Source of the DNA: Xanthomonas euroxanthea
GTDB lineage: Bacteria > Pseudomonadota > Gammaproteobacteria > Xanthomonadales > Xanthomonadaceae
Assembly: GCF_900476395.1 (NCBI RefSeq)
Contig: NZ_UIHB01000001.1
Coordinates: forward strand, 1,331,385 to 1,395,384
Length of the DNA: 64,000 nt
Direction of reading: 5' to 3'
Shown: positions 24,360-32,960 of the stretch, piece by piece
How positions within the stretch are numbered: position 1 is the first letter of the stretch
Layout of the letters: the number at the start of each line of letters is the position of its first letter
Translations under genes and position numbers: made by a program
Notes under the pieces: model-generated
Database searches by the model: none
Seen by the model: only the letters and a program-made list of their open reading frames with translations
Told to the model about the DNA's origin: nothing

Positions 24360-26642
24360 TCAGCCCATCAATTCAAAACTCGCAGACACGCCCTCAGCCT
24401 CTGCAGATGGCGCCACCCAGAGATCGAATACGCCAGGCTCTACCGTCGGCTGCAATGCCTGGCCGATAAACAGCAGGTCCTCACGGCGCAGCACGAACTC
24501 CACCGCGACGCTGCCGCCCGCCGGCACCGCCAGCTTGCGGAAGTCCTTCAGCTCGCGCACCGGGCGGGTGACGCTGGCGCTGCGGTCGCGGATGTAGAGC
24601 TGCGCCACTTCCTCGGCATCGCGGGTGCCGCGGTTGTGGATGCGCGCGCTGATGCGCAGGCTGCCGGTCGCCGCCAGCCGTGCATCGCTCAGGCGCAGCT
24701 CGCCGTATTCGATGCGGCCATAGGTCAGCCCATGCCCGAACGGAAACAACGCGGCATTGGGCGCGGTGCGGTAGCGGGTCTTGAACGGCTGCAAGGCATC
24801 CGGGCGCGGGTCGGCACGGCCGCTGGGCTTGTGCGCATAGCTGTAGGGCAGCTGCCCGGATGCATGCGGAAAACTCACCGGCAAGCGCCCGGACGGACCG
24901 TGCTCGCCGAACAAAATATCCGCCAGCGCGGTGCCCGATGCCGAGCCCAGGAACCAGCTGACCAGGATCGCCGGTGCCTTGAGTACCGGGCCATCGATCA
25001 CCAGCGCACGGCCGTTGCTGAGCACCACCACCACCGGCGTGCCGGTGGCCGCCACCGCCGCCAGCAGCGCTTGCTGCCCGGAGGGAATGACGATCTCGCT
25101 GCGCGACTGCGCTTCGCCGGAGTAGCGCATCGGCTCGCCGATCGCCAGCACTGCCATATCCGCGGACGCCGCTGCGGTGACGGCCGCCTGCACGCCGCCG
25201 GGCAGGCCATGTTCGAAGTCGCAGCCTTGCACCACCTGCAGGCTGCCCGGGTCGCGCAGCCGCGCGCGCAGTGCGGTGGCAAGGTCGTTGCCGCTGTCGT
25301 CGCCGCCGAACAGGCTCCAGGGGCCTGCGCTGTCGGTCCAGTTGCGCGCCATCGGCCCGATCAGCGCGATGCGTTGCCCGTGTGTCTTGAGCGGCAGCAG
25401 CTCGCCATCGTTCTTGAGCAGCACGATGGATTTGCGTGCCGCCTCGCGTGCCAGCGCCAGTGTTTCGGGGCGCCGCTGCCGCGCCTGTGCGCGTGCCGGC
25501 ACGATGCGCAGGAACGGATCGTCGAACAATCCAAGCGCGGCCTTGAACTGCAGCACGCGGCGTACCGATGCATCCAGTTGCGCCATGGTCACCTCGCCGG
25601 CGGCCACCAGCGCCGGCAGATGCTGCAGGTACAGCCCGCTCTGCATGCTGATGTCCACACCGGCCAGGAACGCCAGCCTGGTCGCCTCGCGCGCATCGCT
25701 GGCAAACCCGTGCCCGATCAATTCCAGATCGCCGGTGTAGTCGGACACCACCAGGCCGCGGTAGTCCCACTCGCCGCGCAATACCTCGCCCAGCAACCAG
25801 CGATTGGCGGTGGCAGGGATGCCGGCGATCTCGTTGAAGGCCACCATCGTGGTCACTGCGCCGGCATCGAATGCAGCCTGGAACGGTGGGAAATAGACCT
25901 CGCGCAGGCTGCGCTCGGAGATGTCGACGGTGTTGTAGTCCAGCCCCGCCTCAGCGGCGCCATAGGCCGCGAAATGCTTGGGACAGGCCGCAAGTGCATC
26001 GGCATGATCCAGGCCCTCGCCCTGGAAGCCGCGCACGCGCGCCTGCGCAAACCGCTGGCCAAGCAGCACGTCCTCGCCGCTGCCTTCCACGCCGCGCCCC
26101 CAGCGCGCATCGCGCGCGATGTCCACCATCGGCGCGAAGGTCCAGTCGATGCCGACCGCACTGGCCTCCAGTGCGGCCGCACGCGCGGTGCGTTGCGCCA
26201 GCGCCGGCTCGAAGCTGGCGGCCTCGGCCAGCGGCACCGGAAACACCGTGGTGAACCCGTGGATCACATCGGCGGCAAACAGCAGCGGAATCTGCAGGCG
26301 GCTCTGCAGCGCGGCCTGTTGCAGTTGCTGATGCCACAGCACATTGGAGCCATTGAAGATGCCGCCGACCCGCCCGGCACGCGCGGCAGCAAGCTGGCCC
26401 TCGGCCGTGGGCACGGTATTGATTGGATTGGCCGCCGCCGCCGCATCGGTCTGCTGCGCCGAACCGGACAGCGTCAGCTGGCCGGCCTTTTCCTCCACGC
26501 TCATGCGCGCGATCAGCGCATCGATAAAGGCCGGCGCCGCGGCCGCACGCCGCGGCAACGCAAACCCTACCGGCAGCTGTGCCGACAACGCTGCCGACGC
26601 GGCACCCAGCAGCAACCCGCGACGTGTGATTCCAGTCCCCAT
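24360..26642 (-). CDS. Glycoside hydrolase family 3 beta-glucosidase, Tat-exported
   Basis: From ATG 26642 the protein is 760 residues and starts MGTGITRRGLLLGAASAALS, a twin-arginine signal with RR at 7-8. Longer starts at 26651 and 26711 would bury this signal. The GH3 N-terminal barrel has MSVEEKAGQLTL, FAADVIHGFTTVFP, GRGVEGSGEDVLLG and AACPKHFAAYG. The nucleophile Asp301 lies in GLVVSDYTGDLE. The C-terminal sandwich domain has AARKSIVLLKNDGELLPL, and a fibronectin-like domain ends the protein (RNRGTRDAEEVAQLYI-like). Beta-glucoside or related oligosaccharide hydrolysis in the periplasm is expected. Export by Tat implies folding before transport. The gene is transcribed alone and divergent from the DUF421 gene. 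Confidence 0.92.
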   Translation of the reverse strand: MGTGITRRGLLLGAASAALSAQLPVGFALPRRAAAAPAFIDALIARMSVEEKAGQLTLSGSAQQTDAAAAANPINTVPTAEGQLAAARAGRVGGIFNGSNVLWHQQLQQAALQSRLQIPLLFAADVIHGFTTVFPVPLAEAASFEPALAQRTARAAALEASAVGIDWTFAPMVDIARDARWGRGVEGSGEDVLLGQRFAQARVRGFQGEGLDHADALAACPKHFAAYGAAEAGLDYNTVDISERSLREVYFPPFQAAFDAGAVTTMVAFNEIAGIPATANRWLLGEVLRGEWDYRGLVVSDYTGDLELIGHGFASDAREATRLAFLAGVDISMQSGLYLQHLPALVAAGEVTMAQLDASVRRVLQFKAALGLFDDPFLRIVPARAQARQRRPETLALAREAARKSIVLLKNDGELLPLKTHGQRIALIGPMARNWTDSAGPWSLFGGDDSGNDLATALRARLRDPGSLQVVQGCDFEHGLPGGVQAAVTAAASADMAVLAIGEPMRYSGEAQSRSEIVIPSGQQALLAAVAATGTPVVVVLSNGRALVIDGPVLKAPAILVSWFLGSASGTALADILFGEHGPSGRLPVSFPHASGQLPYSYAHKPSGRADPRPDALQPFKTRYRTAPNAALFPFGHGLTYGRIEYGELRLSDARLAATGSLRISARIHNRGTRDAEEVAQLYIRDRSASVTRPVRELKDFRKLAVPAGGSVAVEFVLRREDLLFIGQALQPTVEPGVFDLWVAPSAEAEGVSASFELMG

Positions 26643-26815
26643 GCCCGCCATCCCCGTGTGTCCAGGCCAGACGCTAACGGATCGCCAGCGAAAAGCCGTG
26701 ATGCGCTGCACGATGGGTGCCGGGCGGGCTGACTCGGCAACGATGGCGACAGCACGGCGCCTTCACCGTTTCCGCACTAGCGTGCGCCATCGATCAACGG
26801 CGGTCAGGACACACG

Positions 26816-27322
26816 ATGCTGGACGTGGAAACACGCGTGCGCTTTTACGAAATGATGCACCTGGACATGCCGTGGTGGGAGTTCGTGCTGCGTGCGGTAG
26901 CGGTCTATACCGTGGTCCTGCTGTTGACGCGCATGACCGGCAAGCGCGCGCTGGGCCAATCCACGCCGTTCGACGTGCTGCTCATCGTGCTGCTGGGAAC
27001 CGCGGTGCAGAACTCGCTGATCGGCGAAGACGTCTCGTTGCTGGGCGGCATGATCCTGGCGGCCACCTTGCTGGTGTTGAACTGGCTGGTGGGCATGGCG
27101 ACCGCGCGCAGCCGGCGGATCGATACCTGGGTGCAGGGCACCCCGGCGCTGCTGGCGCGGGGCGGGCAGATCTACTGGAAGGAACTGGTCCGCCACAACG
27201 TCAGCTACGCCGATTTCGAGGTGGCAAAACGCAAGGCCGATTGCCGCGACGATGCCGATATCGACATGGCGATCCTGGAGACCTCCGGGGAGATCAGCAT
27301 CCTGAAAAAAAGCCGGGGCTGA
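26816..27322 (+). CDS. DUF421 inner-membrane protein (YcaP/YetF-like)
   Basis: The 168-residue protein starts MLDVETRVRFYEMMHLDMPW; AGGA at 26806-26809 supports ATG 26816. Three membrane segments are seen: FVLRAVAVYTVVLLLTRM, FDVLLIVLLGTAVQNSLI and GGMILAATLLVLNWLVGM. Between them lies the family motif GKRALGQSTPFD. A cytoplasmic domain follows with GTPALLARGGQIYWKEL and NVSYADFEVAKR, and the tail ends EISILKKSRG. DUF421 proteins are widespread and their function is not settled; related Bacillus proteins are linked to spore and membrane stress. Nothing in the neighbourhood defines a partner. Confidence 0.88.
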   Translation: MLDVETRVRFYEMMHLDMPWWEFVLRAVAVYTVVLLLTRMTGKRALGQSTPFDVLLIVLLGTAVQNSLIGEDVSLLGGMILAATLLVLNWLVGMATARSRRIDTWVQGTPALLARGGQIYWKELVRHNVSYADFEVAKRKADCRDDADIDMAILETSGEISILKKSRG

Positions 27323-27407
27323 AGGCAGGCAAGCGTGCATGCCGGCCGTGCCGCTGTATCGCCGTGGCAGCGCGCCTGGCGCAGGCGCGTCACCGTGGCA
27401 AGGCGCC

Positions 27408-28586
27408 TCAGCGGGCCTTGCAGAACAACGACAGGTCCACTGATTCGGCCATGCGCTGGTATCCGGCGTCGTTGGGATGCAGGAAATCGCGGGTCAGCGC
27501 GGCGGGTAGCCACTCCGGCCTGGTCGGGTCGCGCAACGCGGCGTCGAAGTCGATCACCGCATCGAATGCCTGCCCGTCGCGGATGAACCCGTTGAGCGTC
27601 TGGCGCGTGGCCGCCGCCACCGGCTCGTAGCGATCCGAGTTGCCGAACGGGGTCAGCGTGGCGCCGATCACGGCGATGCCGTGTTGCTGCAGCCGGGTCA
27701 CGATCTGGCGATAGCCCAGCACCATGTCGGCGGCAGTGCGGCCGGCAATCGCATCCGGCGGGCCGCTGTGGCGGATGTCGTTGATGCCCTCGAACAGGAT
27801 CACCTGGTCCACGCCGGGCAGTGCCAGCACGTCGCGATCCAGCCGCGCCAGCGCGCTGGGGCTGCGGCCATCGTCGAGCAGCTTGTTGCCGCTGATGCCG
27901 GCGTTGAGCACCACCACGCTGCCGGGGCAACGCTGCTCCAGCCGCCTGGCCAGCAGGGCCGGCCAGTCGCCATTGGCGCCGCGCGTGGCGGTGGCGCCTT
28001 CGGTGATCGAATCGCCCAGCGCCACCACCACGGTCTGGCGGGGATGCGGCGGTTGCACGTAGAGGGCGGAGATGACGTTCTGGCGATACGCCAATGCCTT
28101 GCTGTCCGGTACCTCGGCCTGGCCCTTGACCACTCGCAGCGCGGTGCGGCGTACCGCCGGGCGCGCCGGCGTGGGGAAATACAGGCTCACCGCCACCTCG
28201 GCCAATGCCGGTGCGCGCAGCGGCACCGGGTCGCTGAGCAATACGCCGCCGGGCGGCACGGTGATGCTGGCGCGTCCGTCGAAGCGCAGCGGGTGCGTGT
28301 CCCCGGCGCCGCCGAGCAGGCGCGCCGTGCCCGCACCGATCGTCAGCGGGGTGGTGCCCAGCTCGTTGCTGATGCGCACGCGCAGGGCCACCGCCGCACT
28401 GCCCAGGCGGATGTCCTGGCGCACCGTTTCATCGGCAAATTGCAGCGGCGTGTCGGCGCCACCGTCGAGCCGGTCCGGCGTCGCCGAGGCGATCCAGGCC
28501 GGCACCCAGCGGGGTGCGGGGTGCGCAGTGGCCGGGCCTGCCAGCACGACACTCAATGTCGCAGTCATCATCCATCGCCAGACCAT
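27408..28586 (-). CDS. SGNH/GDSL esterase, secreted; last gene of the alginate operon
   Basis: The 392-residue protein begins MVWRWMMTATLSVVLAGPAT, a signal peptide cut near ATAHP; AAGGAG precedes the ATG. A beta-rich N-terminal domain of about 180 residues is followed by the SGNH domain. Ser193 lies in VVALGDSITEG (block I), Gly in NAGISGNKLL (II), Asn in FEGINDIRHSG (III) and the Asp/His pair in DFLHPNDAGY (V). These are the four catalytic blocks of carbohydrate esterases and lipases of this fold. It follows the SDR gene by 20 bp in an operon of alginate-degrading genes. The inference is removal of O-acetyl groups from the polymer or oligomers, which would matter for acetylated bacterial alginate and not for algal alginate. 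Confidence 0.88.
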   Translation of the reverse strand: MVWRWMMTATLSVVLAGPATAHPAPRWVPAWIASATPDRLDGGADTPLQFADETVRQDIRLGSAAVALRVRISNELGTTPLTIGAGTARLLGGAGDTHPLRFDGRASITVPPGGVLLSDPVPLRAPALAEVAVSLYFPTPARPAVRRTALRVVKGQAEVPDSKALAYRQNVISALYVQPPHPRQTVVVALGDSITEGATATRGANGDWPALLARRLEQRCPGSVVVLNAGISGNKLLDDGRSPSALARLDRDVLALPGVDQVILFEGINDIRHSGPPDAIAGRTAADMVLGYRQIVTRLQQHGIAVIGATLTPFGNSDRYEPVAAATRQTLNGFIRDGQAFDAVIDFDAALRDPTRPEWLPAALTRDFLHPNDAGYQRMAESVDLSLFCKAR

Positions 28587-28606
28587 GCGCAGAACTCCTT
28601 TTTCGA

Positions 28607-29359
28607 TCAGGAAAAGAACACGCCGCCGTTGACGTCCAGGTTGGCGCCGTTGATGAAGCTGGCCGCATCCGAGGCCAGGTACAACGCCGCATCGGCAGCT
28701 TCCTCCGGGCGGCCCTCGCGCCGCAGCGGGGTGGCATTGGCGACGAAGGCGCGTACTTCCGGCTTGGTGAAGTCGTCATGGAAGCGGGTGGCGATCATGC
28801 CGCAGCACAGTGCGTTGACGCGGATGCCGCGCGGGCCCAGTTCCTTGGCCATTGCGCGCGAGAAGGTCATCACCGCCGCCTTGGCGGTGGCATAGATGGC
28901 CGCGCCCGGCCCGCCGCCATCGCGCCCGGCAAGCGAGGCGAAATTGACGATCGCGCCGCCTTCGCGCATATGCGGCGCCACCGCCTGGGTGGTCAGGTAG
29001 ACCGATTTGAGGTTGAGGTCCATCACCTGATGGAAGAAGGCCTCGTCGATATCGGCCAGCGGCTTGCGCGCCAGCATGCCGCCGGCCACGTTGATCAGCA
29101 CATCGATGTGCTGGCCGAAGGCGGTGCGCGTGGCGGTCAGCAGGCCGGCCACGGCGGTGGCATCGGTGACGTCGGCGCGGTGCAGGATGCCCTGGCCGCC
29201 GGCGGCCTGCAGCTGTGCCAGCGTGTCGCGCGCGCTGGCGTCGTCGTTGGCGTAGTTGATGCAGACCTTGGCGCCGGCAGCGGCCAGCTTGAGCGAGATG
29301 GCGCGGCCGATATCGCGGCCGCCGCCGGTGACGATGGCGACCTTGTCGTGGAAATGCAT
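28607..29359 (-). CDS. SDR oxidoreductase, probable DEH (4-deoxy-5-hexoseulose uronate) reductase
   Basis: The 250-residue classical short-chain dehydrogenase starts MHFHDKVAIVTGGGRDIGRA at 29359, with AGGA upstream; a longer open frame reaches 29458 but lacks a ribosome site. Visible motifs are the TGGGRDIGRA cofactor loop, NVAGGM, Ser in NFASLAGRDG, the catalytic YATAK, and RGIRVNALCCGMI. Known alginate degraders use an enzyme of this fold to reduce the unsaturated monomer DEH to 2-keto-3-deoxygluconate with NAD(P)H. Its place between a uronate-type transporter and an esterase, downstream of two alginate lyases, supports that reaction. The cofactor preference cannot be told. Later steps (KDG kinase, aldolase) are not in this window. 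Confidence 0.85.
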   Translation of the reverse strand: MHFHDKVAIVTGGGRDIGRAISLKLAAAGAKVCINYANDDASARDTLAQLQAAGGQGILHRADVTDATAVAGLLTATRTAFGQHIDVLINVAGGMLARKPLADIDEAFFHQVMDLNLKSVYLTTQAVAPHMREGGAIVNFASLAGRDGGGPGAAIYATAKAAVMTFSRAMAKELGPRGIRVNALCCGMIATRFHDDFTKPEVRAFVANATPLRREGRPEEAADAALYLASDAASFINGANLDVNGGVFFS

Positions 29360-29409
29360 GCGGGTATGTCCTGTTGGTGTGGGGAAAGCGGAGTAGGCGG
29401 CGGGCACGG

Positions 29410-30720
29410 TCAGGTGCCCGGTGCGTCGAGTCGGTGGATGCGGCCGGTGACCAGCCACAGCGCGGCCAGCGAGGCCGGCACCAGCGCGGCGACCAGGATG
29501 AACATCGGTGCGTACGAGGTCGCGGTCATCACCGGGACCAGCCAGGTGGTGATCAGGGTGCCGGCCACCGCGGCCATGCCGCCGATGCCGGCCAGCGAGC
29601 CGACCGATTTACCGGCGAACAGGTCGCCGGGCAGGGTCTGGATATTGCCGATGGCGATCTGGAAGCCGAACAGCACGGCGGCAATCGTCAGCACCGCCAT
29701 GCGCGGGTCGGCCGCCTGCACGGCGCCCAGCAGCGCCGGCGCCATGATGGCCCCGCCCAGGGTGATGGTCCATTTGCGCGCGCGGTCCACGCTCCAGCCG
29801 GCCGCGATCAGGCGCCCGGACAGCCAGCCGCCGCACAGGCTGCCCAGCATCGCACCGACGAATGGCACCCAGGCGAACGCACCGATCTGCTTGATGTCGA
29901 AGTGGAAGGTCTCGGCCAGGTAGATCGGCAGCCACGACACGAACAGCCACCAGATCGGATCCAGGAAGAACCGCGCCAGCACGATGCCCCAGCTTTGCCG
30001 GTGCGACATCAGCTGGCGCAGCGTGGGCAGGTAGGCCGGCGGCGGCGCGCTGCCGGCCTCGGGTGCATCCAGGATCAACGCCCGCTCGGCCGCGTTGACC
30101 CAGGGATGCCGGTCCGGCCCGGCGCGGTAGATCACCAGCCACGGCAGCAACCACAGCATGCCCAGCACGCCGACCAGCACGAAGGTGCCCTTCCAGCCGA
30201 ACGACAGGAACAGCAGCGCGATCAGCGGCGCCGAGACGATCGCGCCGATGGAGGCGCCGGCATTGAAGATGCCCTGCGCCAGCGCACGCTCGCGGGCGGG
30301 AAACCATTCCGCATTGGCCTTGACCGCGCCCGGCCAGGCGCCGGCTTCGCTGATGCCCAGCAGTGCGCGCACCACCGAGAACGCCATGATGGAGTGGGTG
30401 ATGGCATGCAGCGCAATGGAGAGCGACCACACCGCGATGGACAAGGCAAAGCCGAGCCGGGTGCCGATGATGTCGAACAGCCGTCCGAACACGAACTGCC
30501 CGGCGGCATAGAACAGCATGAAGATGGTGACCAGCAGCGCGTAGTCTTCCTTGGTGGCGCCGATGTCGCGCGAGATCGCCGGCCACATCACCGCCAGCGC
30601 GTTGCGGTCGATGTAGTTGATCACCGTGGCCACCGCGATCAGCGCCACGATCAGCCAGCGCACCGCCGAGCGTTTGCCCGCCGGGCGCGTGGGTGTGGTG
30701 GAGGTGGAGTGGGTGCTCAT
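29410..30720 (-). CDS. MFS transporter, ACS family (uronate/DEH uptake)
   Basis: The 436-residue inner-membrane protein has about 12 hydrophobic segments. It begins with a polar 18-residue tail and then RWLIVALIAVATVINYIDRN, whose NYIDR is the hallmark of the anion:cation symporter family that includes hexuronate carriers. Further motifs are GRLFDIIGTRLGF, the AEWFPARERALAQGIFN loop and FFLDPIWWLFVSWLPIYL. The ATG overlaps the stop of the PL17 lyase gene by four bases. Proton-driven uptake of the unsaturated uronate monomer, or of short oligomers, from periplasm to cytoplasm is inferred from context. Confidence 0.9.
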   Translation of the reverse strand: MSTHSTSTTPTRPAGKRSAVRWLIVALIAVATVINYIDRNALAVMWPAISRDIGATKEDYALLVTIFMLFYAAGQFVFGRLFDIIGTRLGFALSIAVWSLSIALHAITHSIMAFSVVRALLGISEAGAWPGAVKANAEWFPARERALAQGIFNAGASIGAIVSAPLIALLFLSFGWKGTFVLVGVLGMLWLLPWLVIYRAGPDRHPWVNAAERALILDAPEAGSAPPPAYLPTLRQLMSHRQSWGIVLARFFLDPIWWLFVSWLPIYLAETFHFDIKQIGAFAWVPFVGAMLGSLCGGWLSGRLIAAGWSVDRARKWTITLGGAIMAPALLGAVQAADPRMAVLTIAAVLFGFQIAIGNIQTLPGDLFAGKSVGSLAGIGGMAAVAGTLITTWLVPVMTATSYAPMFILVAALVPASLAALWLVTGRIHRLDAPGT

Positions 30721-32960
30721 TTTTCACCTGCAGCGCGATCGAAGCGCGCGTAACCGCCGCGCCAGCGGTAGTGCTGGCCGGCGGCCTGCACCTGGTGGGC
30801 GCGTTGTGCATCGGCGTCGTCGGCCACTGCCAGCGCGATGCGCTGGCCGCCGACCAGGGTGAGCACGATCACCTCGGCATCGTCGCCGCGCACGTGCTCG
30901 ATGGCGCGGATGCGGCTGTCGGCGCCATGCACGTATTCGGCGGTGCCGTTGTATTCGCCATGCGGTTCCAGCACGCCGAAGAAGCTGACGTTCGCCTGCC
31001 CATCGACACGCTGGATCAGCGCCGGTTCGCGGCGCAGGTTGAAGTCCGGATCGTTGGCGCCGCTTTCCACCAGCAGCGCACGCGCAGGCGCGCTGCTGCC
31101 GAAGCGGTAGCTGTAGAAGCGGCCGGCGAGCAGCCAGCTCAGGCTGCGCGTGTCGGTGCTCGCATCGCTGGAGGCATCCACCCACAGATGCTGATAGCCG
31201 TTGGCCTTGCCCAGCACCGGGCGTTGCGTCAGTGCGCGCTCTGCGGTGAAGCCGACCTGCATGATCTGCCCGTTGAAGTGCAGCGGCAGGTCGTAGCGTG
31301 CCGGCGCGCTGCCGCTGACGCGCAGCAGGTCGACCACCACCGGCAGGCGCAGCTGTGGGTGCGACAGCAGCGCCTGGGTGCGGGTGAAGCTGACCCCGTC
31401 GTAGGCCTGCTGCATGCGCGCCGAGGCGATCTGGGTGTCGGCACTGCTGGCGAACAGCAGCTGCGTCGGCGCATGCTGCTCGCCCACTTTCCAGTCGCCG
31501 TTGAAGTGGCTGGTCTCGTTCACCACCAGCGTGTTGTGCGCGATGGTCTGCTTGGCCCAGCTGCTGTTTTCCGGCAGATAGATGCCGCCGGCCTTGGCTT
31601 CCACGTTCAGGAAACGCGCCGCGCCGTAGTCGGTGACCACGCGCTGGCCGTTGTCGTAGAACAGCCAGTTCAACTTGTCGAAGTGGCCGTGGCCCATGCC
31701 TTGCGAGGTGTTCTTCATCACCAGCGTCTGGCCGTCGTCGCCGCCGCTGCGCAGGATCGCCAGCGCGCCCTGGTCGCCCTGTGCGCCATCGCGCAGCAAC
31801 ACGCTGCCGAAGGCGAACGGTTGGGCGTGGTCCTGCGCGAGCGCGCTGGCCACGGCCAGGCCTTCGGGGGTGAGCAGCACGCGGCGCTGGCGTTGTGCGA
31901 TGGACAGCAGTTGCGCATCGTGGGTCTGCGCGTAGGCGATGCCGATGCCGGCCACCAGTTCCTCGGTGTCCAGGCCCTTGTCGAGGATGGCATCGTTGAT
32001 CGGGAAGAAATAGCCGCCGTAGCTGCTCTGCACCAGGCTGTTTACGGCCTTCAGCAGCACGCCGTCGCGGCGCTGGAAGATGCGTTGCTGCGGCTGGTTG
32101 CGCGCGATCGCGTTGGCGAACAGCACGAACGGCGCCAGGGCATAGCGTTGGTAATACGGGCCTTCGGCGTAGTAGCCGTCCGGCGAGAACAACTGGTCCA
32201 CCTGCGCCAGGAAGCCGGCCTTGCCATCGCGCCTGCTGCCGCGCAGCGCCTTGTCCACCAGCGCCTGGTCGCGCAGCACATAGCCGGTCATGCCGACGGC
32301 GGCCACCGCCCAGGTGGCGTGGTTGTGGATCTTGTCGAAGTTGTCTGCGCTTTCGTCGCACAAAAAGTGCGCCATGCGCGCGAACACGTCGCGGTCGATG
32401 GTGGCGCGGTCCTGCGCGCTGAGCGTGTCGCGGATGGCGTCGTAGCCCTGGCTTGCGTAGACCAGCCACACCGAGTCGTTCAAGGACTGCCAGAACAGCC
32501 GTCCCGGCACCTGGCCGCGCCCGGCGGGGTGTGCGCCCAGCGTGGGATACAGGCGCGCGTAGGCCAGCAACACGTCGCGCGCATAGTCGGCATAGGCGCG
32601 GTCGCCGGTGAGCCGGTACAGCGCGCCGGCTGCCTGGATTGCCTGGTAGTTGCGTTTGTGCTGTTCGTGGCTGGCGCCGCCGCCGGGGTCCCTGGGCACC
32701 GGCACGTCCACACCGGCCCGCATCGCTGCGCGCACGCTGGCTTGTGCGCGTGCCTGTTCGCGGGCGAATACCGGCAGCCTGGCGCCATCGCTGGCCATGG
32801 CGCGCCATTGCTGGGCGGTGACCAGCACCGGGGCGGCATCGGTGGCGCGCGGTTGCGGCTGCGCTGCTTGTTCGGCCGCCGGTGACGGCGCGGCGCTGCA
32901 GGGCAGGGCGCTGCCGGCGCCGACCAGGACCAGCAGCAACAGGCGGGTGGAACGGGTCAT
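30717..32960 (-). CDS. Polysaccharide lyase family 17 oligoalginate lyase, exported
   Basis: The 747-residue protein starts MTRSTRLLLLVLVGAGSALP, a signal peptide that may be of the lipoprotein type (LPCSA). The N-terminal alpha/alpha toroid of alginate lyases contains DNFDKIHNHATWAVA (Asn-His near residue 213) and DGYYAEGPYYQRYAL (Tyr near 266). The heparinase II/III-like beta domain has NTSQGMGHGHFDKLNW (metal-site His near 424) and DYGAARFLNVEAK. These are the catalytic and zinc positions known in PL17 exolyases, which release the DEH monomer from alginate oligomers. The ATG overlaps the PL6 stop. The product probably acts in the periplasm. Confidence 0.93.
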   Translation of the reverse strand: MTRSTRLLLLVLVGAGSALPCSAAPSPAAEQAAQPQPRATDAAPVLVTAQQWRAMASDGARLPVFAREQARAQASVRAAMRAGVDVPVPRDPGGGASHEQHKRNYQAIQAAGALYRLTGDRAYADYARDVLLAYARLYPTLGAHPAGRGQVPGRLFWQSLNDSVWLVYASQGYDAIRDTLSAQDRATIDRDVFARMAHFLCDESADNFDKIHNHATWAVAAVGMTGYVLRDQALVDKALRGSRRDGKAGFLAQVDQLFSPDGYYAEGPYYQRYALAPFVLFANAIARNQPQQRIFQRRDGVLLKAVNSLVQSSYGGYFFPINDAILDKGLDTEELVAGIGIAYAQTHDAQLLSIAQRQRRVLLTPEGLAVASALAQDHAQPFAFGSVLLRDGAQGDQGALAILRSGGDDGQTLVMKNTSQGMGHGHFDKLNWLFYDNGQRVVTDYGAARFLNVEAKAGGIYLPENSSWAKQTIAHNTLVVNETSHFNGDWKVGEQHAPTQLLFASSADTQIASARMQQAYDGVSFTRTQALLSHPQLRLPVVVDLLRVSGSAPARYDLPLHFNGQIMQVGFTAERALTQRPVLGKANGYQHLWVDASSDASTDTRSLSWLLAGRFYSYRFGSSAPARALLVESGANDPDFNLRREPALIQRVDGQANVSFFGVLEPHGEYNGTAEYVHGADSRIRAIEHVRGDDAEVIVLTLVGGQRIALAVADDADAQRAHQVQAAGQHYRWRGGYARFDRAAGEK